DNA of 14,191 nt from Rhodobiaceae bacterium (GCA_002704755.1 PAHC01000018.1:138789-152979), one strand, 5' to 3'. Shown: positions 7,944-14,191, counted from the stretch's first letter. The notes: generated from the sequence alone by a model not told the origin. Made by a program: numbers and translations.

Positions 7944-7947
7944 AACA

Positions 7948-10065
7948 ATGACAACATTAATCTCAGTAATTATTCTCTGTGGCTTTCTGGGAGTCATATA
8001 TGGTTTTTGGGCTAGTAAGTCTGTGATGAGTGCTGACGCTGGCAATGAAAGAATGCAAGAAATTGCAGAAGCAATTCAAGAAGGAGCCGGAGCTTATTTA
8101 AAGAGACAATATGCAACAATATCAATTGTCGGAGTTATTATATTCATACTTGTAGCAATATTTTTACAATTTACAGTTGCTATTGGTTTTGCTATTGGGG
8201 CCATTCTATCTGGTATAGCTGGCTTTGTAGGAATGTTAATTTCTGTTAGAGCGAACGTTAGAACAGCACAAGCTGCATCCGTAGATTTATCAAAGGGGCT
8301 CTCTGTTGCCTTCAAAGCTGGATCTGTCACTGGTATGTTGGTTGCATCTCTTGCTTTACTTTCTGTTAGTGTTTATTTCTATTTTTTAACAAATACTCTC
8401 GGCTACTCATTTGATGATAGAATAATTGTTGACTCATTAGTTGCTTTGGGATTTGGGGCATCACTGATATCGATATTTGCTCGTTTGGGTGGTGGTATTT
8501 TCACAAAGGGAGCTGACGTTGGCGGTGACCTAGTAGGAAAGGTTGAAGCTGGTATTCCTGAAGATGACCCTAGAAACCCCGCAACAATAGCTGATAATGT
8601 TGGCGACAATGTTGGTGATTGTGCTGGTATGGCAGCCGACTTATTTGAAACATATGCGGTTACAATAGTTGCGACTATGGTTCTTGCGTCAATTTATTTC
8701 GCAGGTAATGTGATGTTTGAACAAATCATGTTATATCCACTCGCAATCGGAGCTGTTTGTATTTTGACTTCAATCATTGGTACTTTTTTCGTTAAACTTG
8801 GCAAAAACAGGTCAATCATGGGCGCTCTTTACAAAGGTTTTTTTGTGACAGGACTACTCTCATTAGTACTCTTATGGCCATTGACGAATGCTTTGATTGG
8901 CATGGATACCATTATACAAACCTCATCTATTGAATTCTCTGGCATGGATATGTTTTTATGTGGAGTATCTGGTTTAGTTGTTACAACCTTAATTATTGTC
9001 ATTACAGAATATTACACCGGTACAAATTATAGACCCGTTAAATCAGTTGCGGCCGCTTCTGTAACTGGTCATGGAACAAATGTTATTCAAGGATTAGCAA
9101 TGTCCTTGGAGGCAACTGCATTACCTTCAATTGTTATTATAGCAGGTATAATCGTTACTTATAGTTTGGCAGGGCTTTTTGGTATCGCAATAGCAGTAAC
9201 AACAATGCTTGCACTTGCAGGAGTTGTGGTGGCATTAGATGCTTTTGGACCTGTCACTGATAATGCTGGTGGGATTGCAGAAATGGCTGACTTACCTGAA
9301 GAGGTTCGAAATACAACAGATGCACTTGACGCTGTTGGCAACACAACAAAAGCTGTCACCAAGGGCTATGCAATTGGTTCTGCTGGTTTAGGTGCTCTTG
9401 TGCTGTTTGCTGCATATACAGAAGATCTAAGTTATTTTGCTGCAAACTCAGATACATATTCTTATTTTGAAGGTATTAGTGTTGATTTTGCTCTTTCAAA
9501 TCCATATGTTGTTGTTGGACTTTTACTTGGTGGACTAATGCCATATCTATTTGCTGCAATGGGTATGACTGCAGTGGGAAGAGCAGCTGCATCAGTTGTA
9601 GAAGAAGTAAGAAGACAATTCAAAGCAGATAAGAATATTCTTAAGGGTACATCAAAGCCCGACTATGCAAGAGCTGTTGATATGTTGACTAAGTCTGCAA
9701 TTAAAGAGATGATTGTTCCATCTCTTTTGCCAGTGCTTTCACCAATACTATGTTTCTTTATCATTAATGCTATTGATGGAAAATCCTCAGCATTCGCAGC
9801 CCTAGGCGCAATGTTACTAGGAACTATCATAACAGGGTTATTCTTGGCGATATCTATGACAGCTGGTGGTGGAGCATGGGATAATGCAAAAAAATTAATT
9901 GAAGATGGCCAATTTGGAGGTAAGGGATCTGAAGCCCATAAAGCCTCTATAACAGGTGATACAGTAGGCGACCCTTACAAAGATACAGCAGGTCCAGCAA
10001 TAAATCCGATGATCAAGATTACTAATATAGTAGCCTTACTATTATTGGCTATCCTTGCTCATTAA
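7948..10065 (+). CDS. hppA: K+-independent proton-translocating membrane pyrophosphatase
   Basis: This integral inner-membrane enzyme hydrolyses pyrophosphate and pumps protons out, conserving energy from biosynthetic PPi. At 705 residues with about 16 hydrophobic segments it is full length. The catalytic loop has the D-x7-K-x-E motif: Asp190, Lys198 and Glu200, with Asp194 between, followed by GIPEDDPRNPATIADNVGDN and NVGDCAGMAADLFETY. A second acidic loop has DAFGPVTDNAGGIAEM. The K+ dependence determinant reads GNTTKAVTKG, with Lys468 and Thr471. Lys at this site marks the K+-independent class, whereas K+-dependent enzymes have Ala. The C-terminal loop GGGAWDNAKKLIEDG and the GDTVGDPYKDTAGPAINP segment complete the active site. 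Proton rather than sodium specificity is inferred from class membership. The gene is monocistronic by layout and converges on bamE. Confidence 0.96.
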   Translation: MTTLISVIILCGFLGVIYGFWASKSVMSADAGNERMQEIAEAIQEGAGAYLKRQYATISIVGVIIFILVAIFLQFTVAIGFAIGAILSGIAGFVGMLISVRANVRTAQAASVDLSKGLSVAFKAGSVTGMLVASLALLSVSVYFYFLTNTLGYSFDDRIIVDSLVALGFGASLISIFARLGGGIFTKGADVGGDLVGKVEAGIPEDDPRNPATIADNVGDNVGDCAGMAADLFETYAVTIVATMVLASIYFAGNVMFEQIMLYPLAIGAVCILTSIIGTFFVKLGKNRSIMGALYKGFFVTGLLSLVLLWPLTNALIGMDTIIQTSSIEFSGMDMFLCGVSGLVVTTLIIVITEYYTGTNYRPVKSVAAASVTGHGTNVIQGLAMSLEATALPSIVIIAGIIVTYSLAGLFGIAIAVTTMLALAGVVVALDAFGPVTDNAGGIAEMADLPEEVRNTTDALDAVGNTTKAVTKGYAIGSAGLGALVLFAAYTEDLSYFAANSDTYSYFEGISVDFALSNPYVVVGLLLGGLMPYLFAAMGMTAVGRAAASVVEEVRRQFKADKNILKGTSKPDYARAVDMLTKSAIKEMIVPSLLPVLSPILCFFIINAIDGKSSAFAALGAMLLGTIITGLFLAISMTAGGGAWDNAKKLIEDGQFGGKGSEAHKASITGDTVGDPYKDTAGPAINPMIKITNIVALLLLAILAH

Positions 10066-10076
10066 ATTTTATAACA

Positions 10077-10102
10077 TGCGGGGTTAAAAAATTGACCCCG
10101 CA
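10077..10102. terminator. hairpin between convergent hppA and bamE, overlapping the bamE 3' end
   Basis: A perfect 8-bp inverted repeat, TGCGGGGT (10077-10084) and ACCCCGCA (10095-10102), surrounds a 10-nt AT-rich loop. It is the most GC-rich and stable-looking stem in the window and lies 11 bp after the hppA stop. Neither side has a strong T-run, so it may stop transcription weakly or protect 3' ends rather than act as a classical intrinsic terminator. On the minus strand the stem and loop encode the last residues of BamE and its stop codon. Confidence 0.65.
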
Positions 10103-10527
10103 ATTGCTTCCGCGCTTGTATATCTACCTGTGTTATCAAAGAGATCTTGTATTATTGTAACTTCTGTGCCTTTTGGTATAGTTTTATCCTTATTATAATT
10201 AATTATTCTACCATCCTTCATCGTATATTCTTCAATATCCTGAACATTGTCATTTTCGTCAAAACTTATAACTTGAATAGTCCTTTCGATTTCTTGTGGG
10301 TTAAGAAATGCATATTTCAAAAATTTATTTGAGATGTAGTAATATTTCAAGCCTGTGCTTTCTGATATTGTAGACGGGGTTCCCAGCAATGATATTATTT
10401 CCCCTTTATCCATTCCTTGTGATATTTTTTCTTGAATTTCGGGATTAAAAATATAACCTTTATTTTCAACAACTGTAGAACAAGATGTCATATTTAATAA
10501 TAATATAAATAATAGAATTCTTTGCAT
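10084..10527 (-). CDS. bamE: outer membrane protein assembly factor BamE (SmpA/OmlA lipoprotein)
   Basis: BamE is a lipoprotein subunit of the BAM complex that inserts beta-barrel proteins into the outer membrane. The 147-residue product begins with a lipoprotein signal peptide: MQRILLFILLLNMTSC, with lipidated Cys16. The -3 residue is Met rather than the usual Leu, which is atypical but tolerated. The SmpA/OmlA domain follows: GYIFNPEIQEKISQGMDKGE then IISLLGTPSTIS, matching the conserved G-M-x-x-x-x-V-x-x-x-L-G-x-P pattern, then YYYISNKF and the VISFDENDNV strand. The final residues AGSIF and the stop are encoded within the hppA-bamE hairpin. It is divergent from the CBP3 gene, an adjacency seen in other alphaproteobacteria. 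No clear Shine-Dalgarno is visible. Confidence 0.9.
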   Translation of the reverse strand: MQRILLFILLLNMTSCSTVVENKGYIFNPEIQEKISQGMDKGEIISLLGTPSTISESTGLKYYYISNKFLKYAFLNPQEIERTIQVISFDENDNVQDIEEYTMKDGRIINYNKDKTIPKGTEVTIIQDLFDNTGRYTSAEAIAGSIF

Positions 10528-10550
10528 AACAGACCAATGATAAATAAGAT
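10522..10550 (+). promoter_or_regulatory. candidate promoter for the CBP3-like gene
   Basis: TTGCAT (10522-10527) and TAAGAT (10545-10550) are spaced by 17 bp, in the spacer shared with divergent bamE. Both hexamers are partial matches. The bamE promoter must lie in the same 60-bp AT-rich stretch; a TATTAT on the minus strand is the best -10 I see for it, without a clear -35. Confidence 0.25.
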
Positions 10551-10573
10551 AATATTGTTAAATATAGAGTAAA

Positions 10574-10586
10574 TAAGTAATTGATA
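10574..10586 (-). promoter_or_regulatory. candidate IHF binding site in the bamE/CBP3 spacer
   Basis: On the minus strand TATCAATTACTTA matches the enterobacterial IHF core consensus WATCAANNNNTTR at every defined position. It ends 1 bp before the CBP3-like start codon. IHF alpha is encoded in this window. A few chance matches are expected per window of this composition, so the functional call is tentative. Confidence 0.25.
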
Positions 10587-10587
10587 A

Positions 10588-11118
10588 ATGATTTTTTTTA
10601 AAAAAAATAATGATAGACATTTTTATTTGTTTGAAAAGATGACACAACAGTCACGCCATAAGGTTTTTTATGAAAAATTCCCATTACTTGACACTATTGA
10701 TGGTAGATTTGAATTGCTTTTGATACATGTAATTTTACTAATTCGGAGACTGAGAAATCAAAATGAAGTTAAATTATCGCAAGATATTGTTGATTTAATG
10801 TTCAAATCCATTGACCTTTCGTTTCGTGAGGAAGGAGTTGGTGATTTGTCTATTCCGAAAAAAATGAAAAAGGTTGGAATGGTTTTTTATGGTCGGACTG
10901 AAACTCTAAATCGTATTTTAGAATTAAAAGAAATGCATACAAAACACCAAGAGCTGTCTAACTATTTTTTCAGGAACGCTTTTCTATCAAATTCAGAATA
11001 TATTAATGCATCTGAGGCTTTTGTTTCTTACATATTAGGTTTTGAAGAGCTGCTCGAAACGTTAAGTGTTGAAGAGATTGAAGATTTTAGTTTCAATGCC
11101 AGTGAGTACTTTACTTGA
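10588..11118 (+). CDS. ubiquinol-cytochrome c chaperone family protein (CBP3/UQCC1-like)
   Basis: Members of this family assist assembly of cytochrome b into the respiratory bc1 complex; the mitochondrial member is Cbp3/UQCC1. The 176-residue product has the family's core: SRHKVFYEKFPLLDTIDGRF then ELLLIHVILLIRRLRN (about residues 22-57), then LSQDIVDLMFKSIDLSFREE and GVGDLSIPKKMKKVGMVFYGR (about 63-103), where V-G-D-L-S-[IV]-x-K-K-[MV]-K and F-Y-G-R are diagnostic. No signal peptide or membrane segment is evident, so it is probably cytoplasmic. The start ATG lacks a clear ribosome binding site. It is divergent from bamE. In many relatives a DUF177 gene follows, but here plsX follows after 64 bp. 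The family call is confident; the bc1 role is by homology. Confidence 0.88.
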   Translation: MIFFKKNNDRHFYLFEKMTQQSRHKVFYEKFPLLDTIDGRFELLLIHVILLIRRLRNQNEVKLSQDIVDLMFKSIDLSFREEGVGDLSIPKKMKKVGMVFYGRTETLNRILELKEMHTKHQELSNYFFRNAFLSNSEYINASEAFVSYILGFEELLETLSVEEIEDFSFNASEYFT

Positions 11119-11182
11119 GCTAATTAATTTAATATTAATCAAATGAGCTTAACTAAATTCAATAATTAGTATAGGTTTAGGT
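11119..11182. other. spacer between the CBP3-like gene and plsX
   Basis: This 64-bp AT-rich spacer holds no open frame of useful size. It contains the near-palindrome ATTAATTTAATATTAAT (two ATTAAT arms around a 5-nt loop) and a repeated GAGCT. I see no convincing promoter, so plsX may be read from the CBP3-like gene's promoter. DUF177 and rpmF, often present at this position in relatives, are absent. Confidence 0.5.
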
Positions 11183-12208
11183 ATGGCAAATTTAATAAAA
11201 GTAGCTGTAGATTGTATGGGGGGTGATGACGACGCAACGTTTGTTATCCCTGGGTTAGATAAGACTTTGAGAAACAATAATGATTTATCATTCTTATTGT
11301 TTGGAGATGAATCTATAATTGAAAAACGACTGTCTAACTATAAATATTTGGCAAATTCCTCGGAAATAATTCATACAGAATACCACATAAAAATGGATGA
11401 CAAGCCAAGCCACGCAATCAAAAATGGGAAAAGAGTCTCCGGAATGTGGAAAGCGATTGAGTCTGTTAGAGACAACCGAGCGGATTTTGTGATTTCAGCA
11501 GGTAATACAGGAGCACTTATGGCAATGGCTACACTAATACTAAAAACAATCTCAAAGATACAAAGGCCTGCTATCGCTGCATTGTGGCCAACGGTAGATG
11601 GTGAGACGATTGTTTTAGATATAGGTGCTACAATTGGTTTTGATAGAAGGCAGTTAATTGATTTTTCAATTTTAGGGGCCTCAATGGCTCAAACTATTTT
11701 TGATGTTGAGAGTCCAACTTTGTCTCTGCTCAATATTGGTGAAGAGGAGATTAAAGGACTTGATGAGATAAAAGCAGCTCATGAAATACTGAAGAATGGG
11801 AATAATTTTTTTAAATACAAAGGATTTGTTGAAGGTAATAAAATTGGTTTTGGTTATTCCGATGTTATTGTCACTGACGGTTTTAGTGGTAATATTGCAC
11901 TAAAGACTGCAGAAGGAACAGCTGCACAAATATCTCAATATCTAAAAGAAACTTTGAATGGATCGATGTTATCCAAGATTGGCTACTTATTGGCAAGACA
12001 ATCATTCCAAACCTTGAGAGATAAAATGAACCCAAATACACTTAATGGTGGAGTTTTTTTGGGGTTAAACGGTATAGTAATAAAAAGTCATGGCAAAACT
12101 GATCATGTTGGATTTTCATCTGCTCTTGATCTTGGTATAGATATGCATAAATCTGCATTGATTGACAAAATAGTTAATAATATAGAATTAACAGAAAGGG
12201 AGCTTTAG
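11183..12208 (+). CDS. plsX: phosphate acyltransferase PlsX
   Basis: PlsX converts acyl-ACP and phosphate to acyl-phosphate, the donor used by PlsY to acylate glycerol-3-phosphate at the start of phospholipid synthesis. It is a peripheral membrane enzyme. At 341 residues it is full length. Visible motifs are VAVDCMGGDD at the N-terminus, ISAGNTGALMAMA (about residues 108-120), RPAIAALWPT, VLDIGATIG, LLNIGEEEIKG, VIVTDGFSGNIALKTAEG (about 230-247), GGVFLGLNGIVIKSHG and the final ALDLGIDM region. The ATG at 11183 has a modest AGG upstream. The stop directly abuts the fabH start, so the two are certainly co-transcribed. Confidence 0.96.
   Translation: MANLIKVAVDCMGGDDDATFVIPGLDKTLRNNNDLSFLLFGDESIIEKRLSNYKYLANSSEIIHTEYHIKMDDKPSHAIKNGKRVSGMWKAIESVRDNRADFVISAGNTGALMAMATLILKTISKIQRPAIAALWPTVDGETIVLDIGATIGFDRRQLIDFSILGASMAQTIFDVESPTLSLLNIGEEEIKGLDEIKAAHEILKNGNNFFKYKGFVEGNKIGFGYSDVIVTDGFSGNIALKTAEGTAAQISQYLKETLNGSMLSKIGYLLARQSFQTLRDKMNPNTLNGGVFLGLNGIVIKSHGKTDHVGFSSALDLGIDMHKSALIDKIVNNIELTEREL
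12196..12201 (+). promoter_or_regulatory. fabH ribosome binding site inside the plsX 3' end
   Basis: An AAAGGGAG stretch in the last plsX codons lies about 7 bp before the TTG at 12209. It supports the TTG as the fabH start and indicates coupled translation across TAGTTG. Confidence 0.5.
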
Positions 12209-13177
12209 TTGGCTAATTCAGTAATAGGGGGTGTTGGTATTTATTTGCCTGAAAAGATTCTGTCAAATGATGACGTTTCAAGGTTTGTAAACACAAGTGA
12301 TGAATGGATTTTCGAAAGAACAGGTATAAAACAAAGACATGTTGCTGCTGACTCCCAATTGACATCTGATCTAGCGTTAGAAGCGGCACAGAATGCAATA
12401 AATCATGCTGGTATAGAATCTTCTGAAATAGATTTAATCATAGTCGCAACCTCAACACCCGATCAAGTCTTTCCTTCAACAGCTGTAAAACTTCAAGACT
12501 TGCTTGGAGTGAGGTCGGGAGCTGGATTTGATATTCATGCAGTTTGCAGTGGCTTTATATATGCTTTATCGACTGCCGATAATTTTATAAAATCAGGAAA
12601 TTATGACAAAATATTAGTTGTTGGTTCAGAAACCTATTCAAGAATATTAGACTGGAATGATAGGACCACATGTGTTTTATTTGGTGATGCGGCAGGAGCA
12701 TTTTTATTGCATTCAAATAATAACACTGCAGATAATAGTGGGATTATAGACTCAATAATAAGATCTGATGGGCAATTTAGAACTAAACTTTTCTGTGATG
12801 GTGGTCCATCAATGATCACAAAGTCAAATCATTACATTAACATGGATGGGAAAGAAGTATACAAACATGCAGTTGAAAAGCAAACTGCTGTAGTTGAAGA
12901 ACTTCTTGCTAGAACCAAGGTGGATATAAATGATATTGATTGGTTTGTTCCTCATCAGGCAAATCTTCGAATACTAGATACCACTGCTAAAAAACTTAAT
13001 CTTGATAAGAATAAGATAATTATAACAGTTGATAAACACGCAAACACCTCATCCGCGTCAATACCTGTTGCAATGGGAACGGCGATCCAAGATGGCAGAA
13101 TAAAAAGAGGTGATTTAGTTTTGCTTGAAGCCTTTGGAGCAGGTTTTACATGGGGAGCTGTCCTCATTCGTTACTAA
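12209..13177 (+). CDS. fabH: beta-ketoacyl-ACP synthase III
   Basis: FabH (KAS III) condenses acetyl-CoA with malonyl-ACP to begin each fatty acid chain. The 322-residue thiolase-fold protein has the full catalytic triad: Cys113 in HAVCSGF, His249 in VPHQANLRI, and Asn279 in KHANTSSAS. Other family markers are the N-terminal VNTSDEWIFERTGIKQRH, IVATSTPDQVFPSTA, VLFGDAAGAFLL and the C-terminal EAFGAGFTWGAVLIRY. The start is TTG at 12209, immediately after the plsX stop. The reading begins ANSVIGGVGIYLPE, which matches the usual FabH N-terminus, so no longer start is needed. It pairs with PlsX to link fatty-acid initiation and phospholipid synthesis. Confidence 0.96.
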   Translation: MANSVIGGVGIYLPEKILSNDDVSRFVNTSDEWIFERTGIKQRHVAADSQLTSDLALEAAQNAINHAGIESSEIDLIIVATSTPDQVFPSTAVKLQDLLGVRSGAGFDIHAVCSGFIYALSTADNFIKSGNYDKILVVGSETYSRILDWNDRTTCVLFGDAAGAFLLHSNNNTADNSGIIDSIIRSDGQFRTKLFCDGGPSMITKSNHYINMDGKEVYKHAVEKQTAVVEELLARTKVDINDIDWFVPHQANLRILDTTAKKLNLDKNKIIITVDKHANTSSASIPVAMGTAIQDGRIKRGDLVLLEAFGAGFTWGAVLIRY

Positions 13178-13194
13178 AAAAATGATTCTGAGTC

Positions 13195-13223
13195 TTGACT
13201 GTAGTTTATATCTAGCTTAAAAA
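13195..13223 (+). promoter_or_regulatory. candidate ihfA promoter
   Basis: TTGACT (13195-13200, 5 of 6 consensus) and TAAAAA (13218-13223, 4 of 6) are separated by 17 bp, in the 66-bp gap between fabH and ihfA. This is one of the better sigma-70-like pairs in the window. ihfA could also be read from upstream. Confidence 0.4.
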
Positions 13224-13229
13224 TAATCT

Positions 13230-13235
13230 GGGGAG
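13230..13235 (+). promoter_or_regulatory. ribosome binding site of ihfA
   Basis: GGGGAG lies 8 bp before the GTG at 13244. It supports that GTG as the start, since no in-frame ATG would give an intact IHF N-terminus. Confidence 0.55.
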
Positions 13236-13243
13236 ATTTAATA

Positions 13244-13537
13244 GTGTCAAATAATACATTAACCAGACTTGGGATTTGTGAGCAGATATATCAACAAATT
13301 GGATTATCCAGAAAGGACTCTCTGGATATTGTACAAAATATTATTGAAAAGAAATCTAATTCATTAGCTAATGGTGACGATGTCAAGCTATCATCATTTG
13401 GTAGTTTTTTGTTAAAGAGAAAAAAATCTAGAATAGGTAGGAACCCCAAAACTAAAGTTGAAGCTCTAATTTCAGAACGTAATGTCATAGTTTTTAGACC
13501 AAGTATGCAACTTAAAAATAAGATTAACTTATCATAG
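13244..13537 (+). CDS. ihfA: integration host factor subunit alpha
   Basis: IHF alpha pairs with IHF beta to bend DNA sharply in the minor groove, shaping promoters, replication origins and recombination sites. The 97-residue protein has the HU/IHF fold: an N-terminal NNTLTRLGICEQIYQQIGLSR helix pair, DDVKLSSFGSFLLKRKKSR, and the DNA-bending beta-arm with GRNPKT, where Pro68 is the intercalating residue, followed by VIVFRPSMQLKNKIN. The N-terminal TR(L/A)xI(C/L)E pattern and the position next to merR favour the alpha subunit over beta or HU. The start is GTG with a good ribosome binding site. merR lies 13 bp downstream. Confidence 0.93.
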   Translation: MSNNTLTRLGICEQIYQQIGLSRKDSLDIVQNIIEKKSNSLANGDDVKLSSFGSFLLKRKKSRIGRNPKTKVEALISERNVIVFRPSMQLKNKINLS

Positions 13538-13550
13538 TATTTGAGGAATT

Positions 13551-14006
13551 ATGAATATTAAAAAAGATGGTGCTTTTAAAACAATAAGTGAGGTTGCAGC
13601 AGAATTAAATATTCAACAACATGTTCTGCGTTTTTGGGAAAAGAAGTTTAGTGTTATTAAACCAATGACCAGAGGTGGCGGTAGAAGATACTATCGTCCT
13701 GAAGATGTTGATTTGCTGAAGTCTATCCAAACCCTCTTATATTCGGAAATGTATACAATATCTGGAGTTCAAAGGTTGTTTAAAGAAAATGGGAAATCAT
13801 TTGTTCTAAACAAATATGCCGATGATCTGAAAGATAATGTATTTAAAAATGCAAAAAATAAACAAGATAGTAATGATAGTAGCTACAGAAAAGATTTATT
13901 TGATGATCAAGATTTCGCAAATGATAACGTAAATGATCTTAAACAATTCATTTCAAATTCAATTGTTGAATTAGAAGCCTTGCAAAGTATTATTAGGGCA
14001 CATTAA
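13551..14006 (+). CDS. MerR family transcriptional regulator
   Basis: A 151-residue DNA-binding protein with a MerR helix-turn-helix and wing at residues about 8-78. The visible order is FKTISEVAAELNIQQHVLRFWE, then KPMTRGGGRRYYRPEDVDLL, then the hydrophobic LLYSEMYTISGVQRLFKENG. The first segment holds the recognition helix and the RRYYRPED piece is the wing. The C-terminal half (about 85-151) is polar, rich in Asp, Asn and Lys, and has no Cys or obvious ligand domain. It is probably not a metal sensor and may be disordered. A GAGG ribosome binding site precedes the ATG. Its place directly after ihfA is conserved across alphaproteobacteria. The target genes and signal are unknown to me. Confidence 0.9.
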   Translation: MNIKKDGAFKTISEVAAELNIQQHVLRFWEKKFSVIKPMTRGGGRRYYRPEDVDLLKSIQTLLYSEMYTISGVQRLFKENGKSFVLNKYADDLKDNVFKNAKNKQDSNDSSYRKDLFDDQDFANDNVNDLKQFISNSIVELEALQSIIRAH

Positions 14007-14031
14007 TGTAATTAAATACTAATTTTTTTTT
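14003..14031 (+). terminator. weak candidate terminator after merR
   Basis: A 5-bp A/T inverted repeat, TTAAT (14003-14007) and ATTAA (14011-14015), is followed after 7 nt by a run of nine T (14023-14031). The T-run is strong but the stem is very weak. The T-run also encodes the Lys-rich C-terminus of the minus-strand gene. Confidence 0.25.
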
Positions 14032-14191
14032 CTGATGATGAAAATAATTGGTATTGTCCACAAAACCCCAACTACAATAAAATAAAAGATTTCGATAAAA
14101 AGTATATTTTGTCGAAGAATAAATACTCCAATCCTCATTGAAATTAGAATATATATAAATAAATATATTAATAATAACATGGTGAATGATA
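14019..14191 (-). CDS. small two-helix membrane protein, DUF2842-like (probably 5'-partial)
   Basis: Reading the minus strand from the right edge, a frame stays open to a TAG at 14019-14021. From the first in-frame ATG (14178-14180) it encodes 53 residues. The frame is still open to the window edge (Ser-Phe-Thr before that Met), so the true start may lie beyond it. There are two hydrophobic segments: LLLIYLFIYILISM (about residues 2-15) and IFYFIVVGVLWTIPIIFII (about 31-49), ending RKKN. The Y-[ILA]-L-[IV]-[AS]-M pattern, the basic linker and the G-x-L-W-x-x-P motif resemble the alphaproteobacterial DUF2842 family, small inner-membrane proteins of unknown function. The assignment is from memory of the family pattern. 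It converges on merR with a 12-bp gap. Confidence 0.65.
   Translation of the reverse strand, partial: SFTMLLLIYLFIYILISMRIGVFILRQNILFIEIFYFIVVGVLWTIPIIFIIRKKN

Noticed and set aside
7836..7947. Small gene or thiamine-related RNA in the thiL-hppA gap
   Set aside because: No frame longer than a few codons with a start and ribosome binding site, and no TPP riboswitch features; the gap looks like a plain promoter region.
10147..10332. 61-codon plus-strand frame antisense to bamE
   Set aside because: Its Ile/Phe/Tyr/Asn-rich composition reflects antisense reading of bamE; bamE itself has a signal peptide, lipobox and domain motifs.
14007..14191. tRNA gene downstream of merR, as occurs in many alphaproteobacteria
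   Set aside because: No cloverleaf or T-loop-like GTTCGANTC sequence is present; the stretch is explained by the minus-strand membrane-protein frame.
1..14191. A novel defence, mobile or biosynthetic system
   Set aside because: Every sizeable gene belongs to a recognised housekeeping family in a conserved order. There are no integrases, transposases, toxin-antitoxin pairs, repeat arrays or sharp composition shifts beyond the Gly/Ala-rich hppA.

Overview
The window is a stretch of core chromosome from an AT-rich alphaproteobacterium (about one third G+C by eye). The taxonomic inference rests on four things: a Shemin-type 5-aminolevulinate synthase (HemA/ALAS), a CBP3-type cytochrome bc1 chaperone, a plsX-fabH-ihfA-merR cluster, and a short minus-strand gene resembling the alphaproteobacterial DUF2842 family. 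The low G+C, short intergenic gaps and compact proteins suggest a streamlined, possibly marine, lineage; that last point is inference. I see no phage genes, insertion sequences, CRISPR arrays, rRNA or tRNA.

Left region (1-1101): the 3' part of a YcbB-type L,D-transpeptidase gene, cut by the window edge. A 150-bp gap (1102-1251) follows, with a weak hairpin and candidate promoters.

Central plus-strand operon (1252-7835): hemA, glyA, nrdR, ribD, ribE, ribH, nusB and thiL, with gaps of 1-27 bp and one 8-nt overlap. GlyA makes glycine, which is a HemA substrate. NrdR represses ribonucleotide reductase genes. RibD, RibE and RibH are riboflavin enzymes; NusB is an antitermination factor; ThiL makes thiamine diphosphate. 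The GTP cyclohydrolase II and dihydroxybutanone-phosphate synthase steps (ribA/ribB) are not here and must be encoded elsewhere.

Energy and envelope region (7948-11118): hppA encodes a K+-independent proton-pumping membrane pyrophosphatase and has its own strong ribosome binding site. It converges on bamE (minus strand, outer-membrane assembly lipoprotein). A GC-rich hairpin between them also encodes the last residues of BamE. bamE diverges from a gene for a ubiquinol-cytochrome c chaperone (CBP3/UQCC1-like) across a 60-bp AT-rich spacer.

Right region (11183-14191): plsX and fabH (phospholipid and fatty-acid initiation) abut with no spacer. They are followed by ihfA (IHF alpha) and a MerR-type regulator gene. 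A converging small membrane-protein gene on the minus strand runs off the right edge. The DUF177 and rpmF genes that often precede plsX in relatives are absent.

Overall this is a conserved housekeeping region. I found no convincing undescribed system. The points worth a second look are the small edge gene, the missing cluster members, the hairpin inside the bamE coding end, and a consensus IHF site in the bamE/CBP3 spacer.
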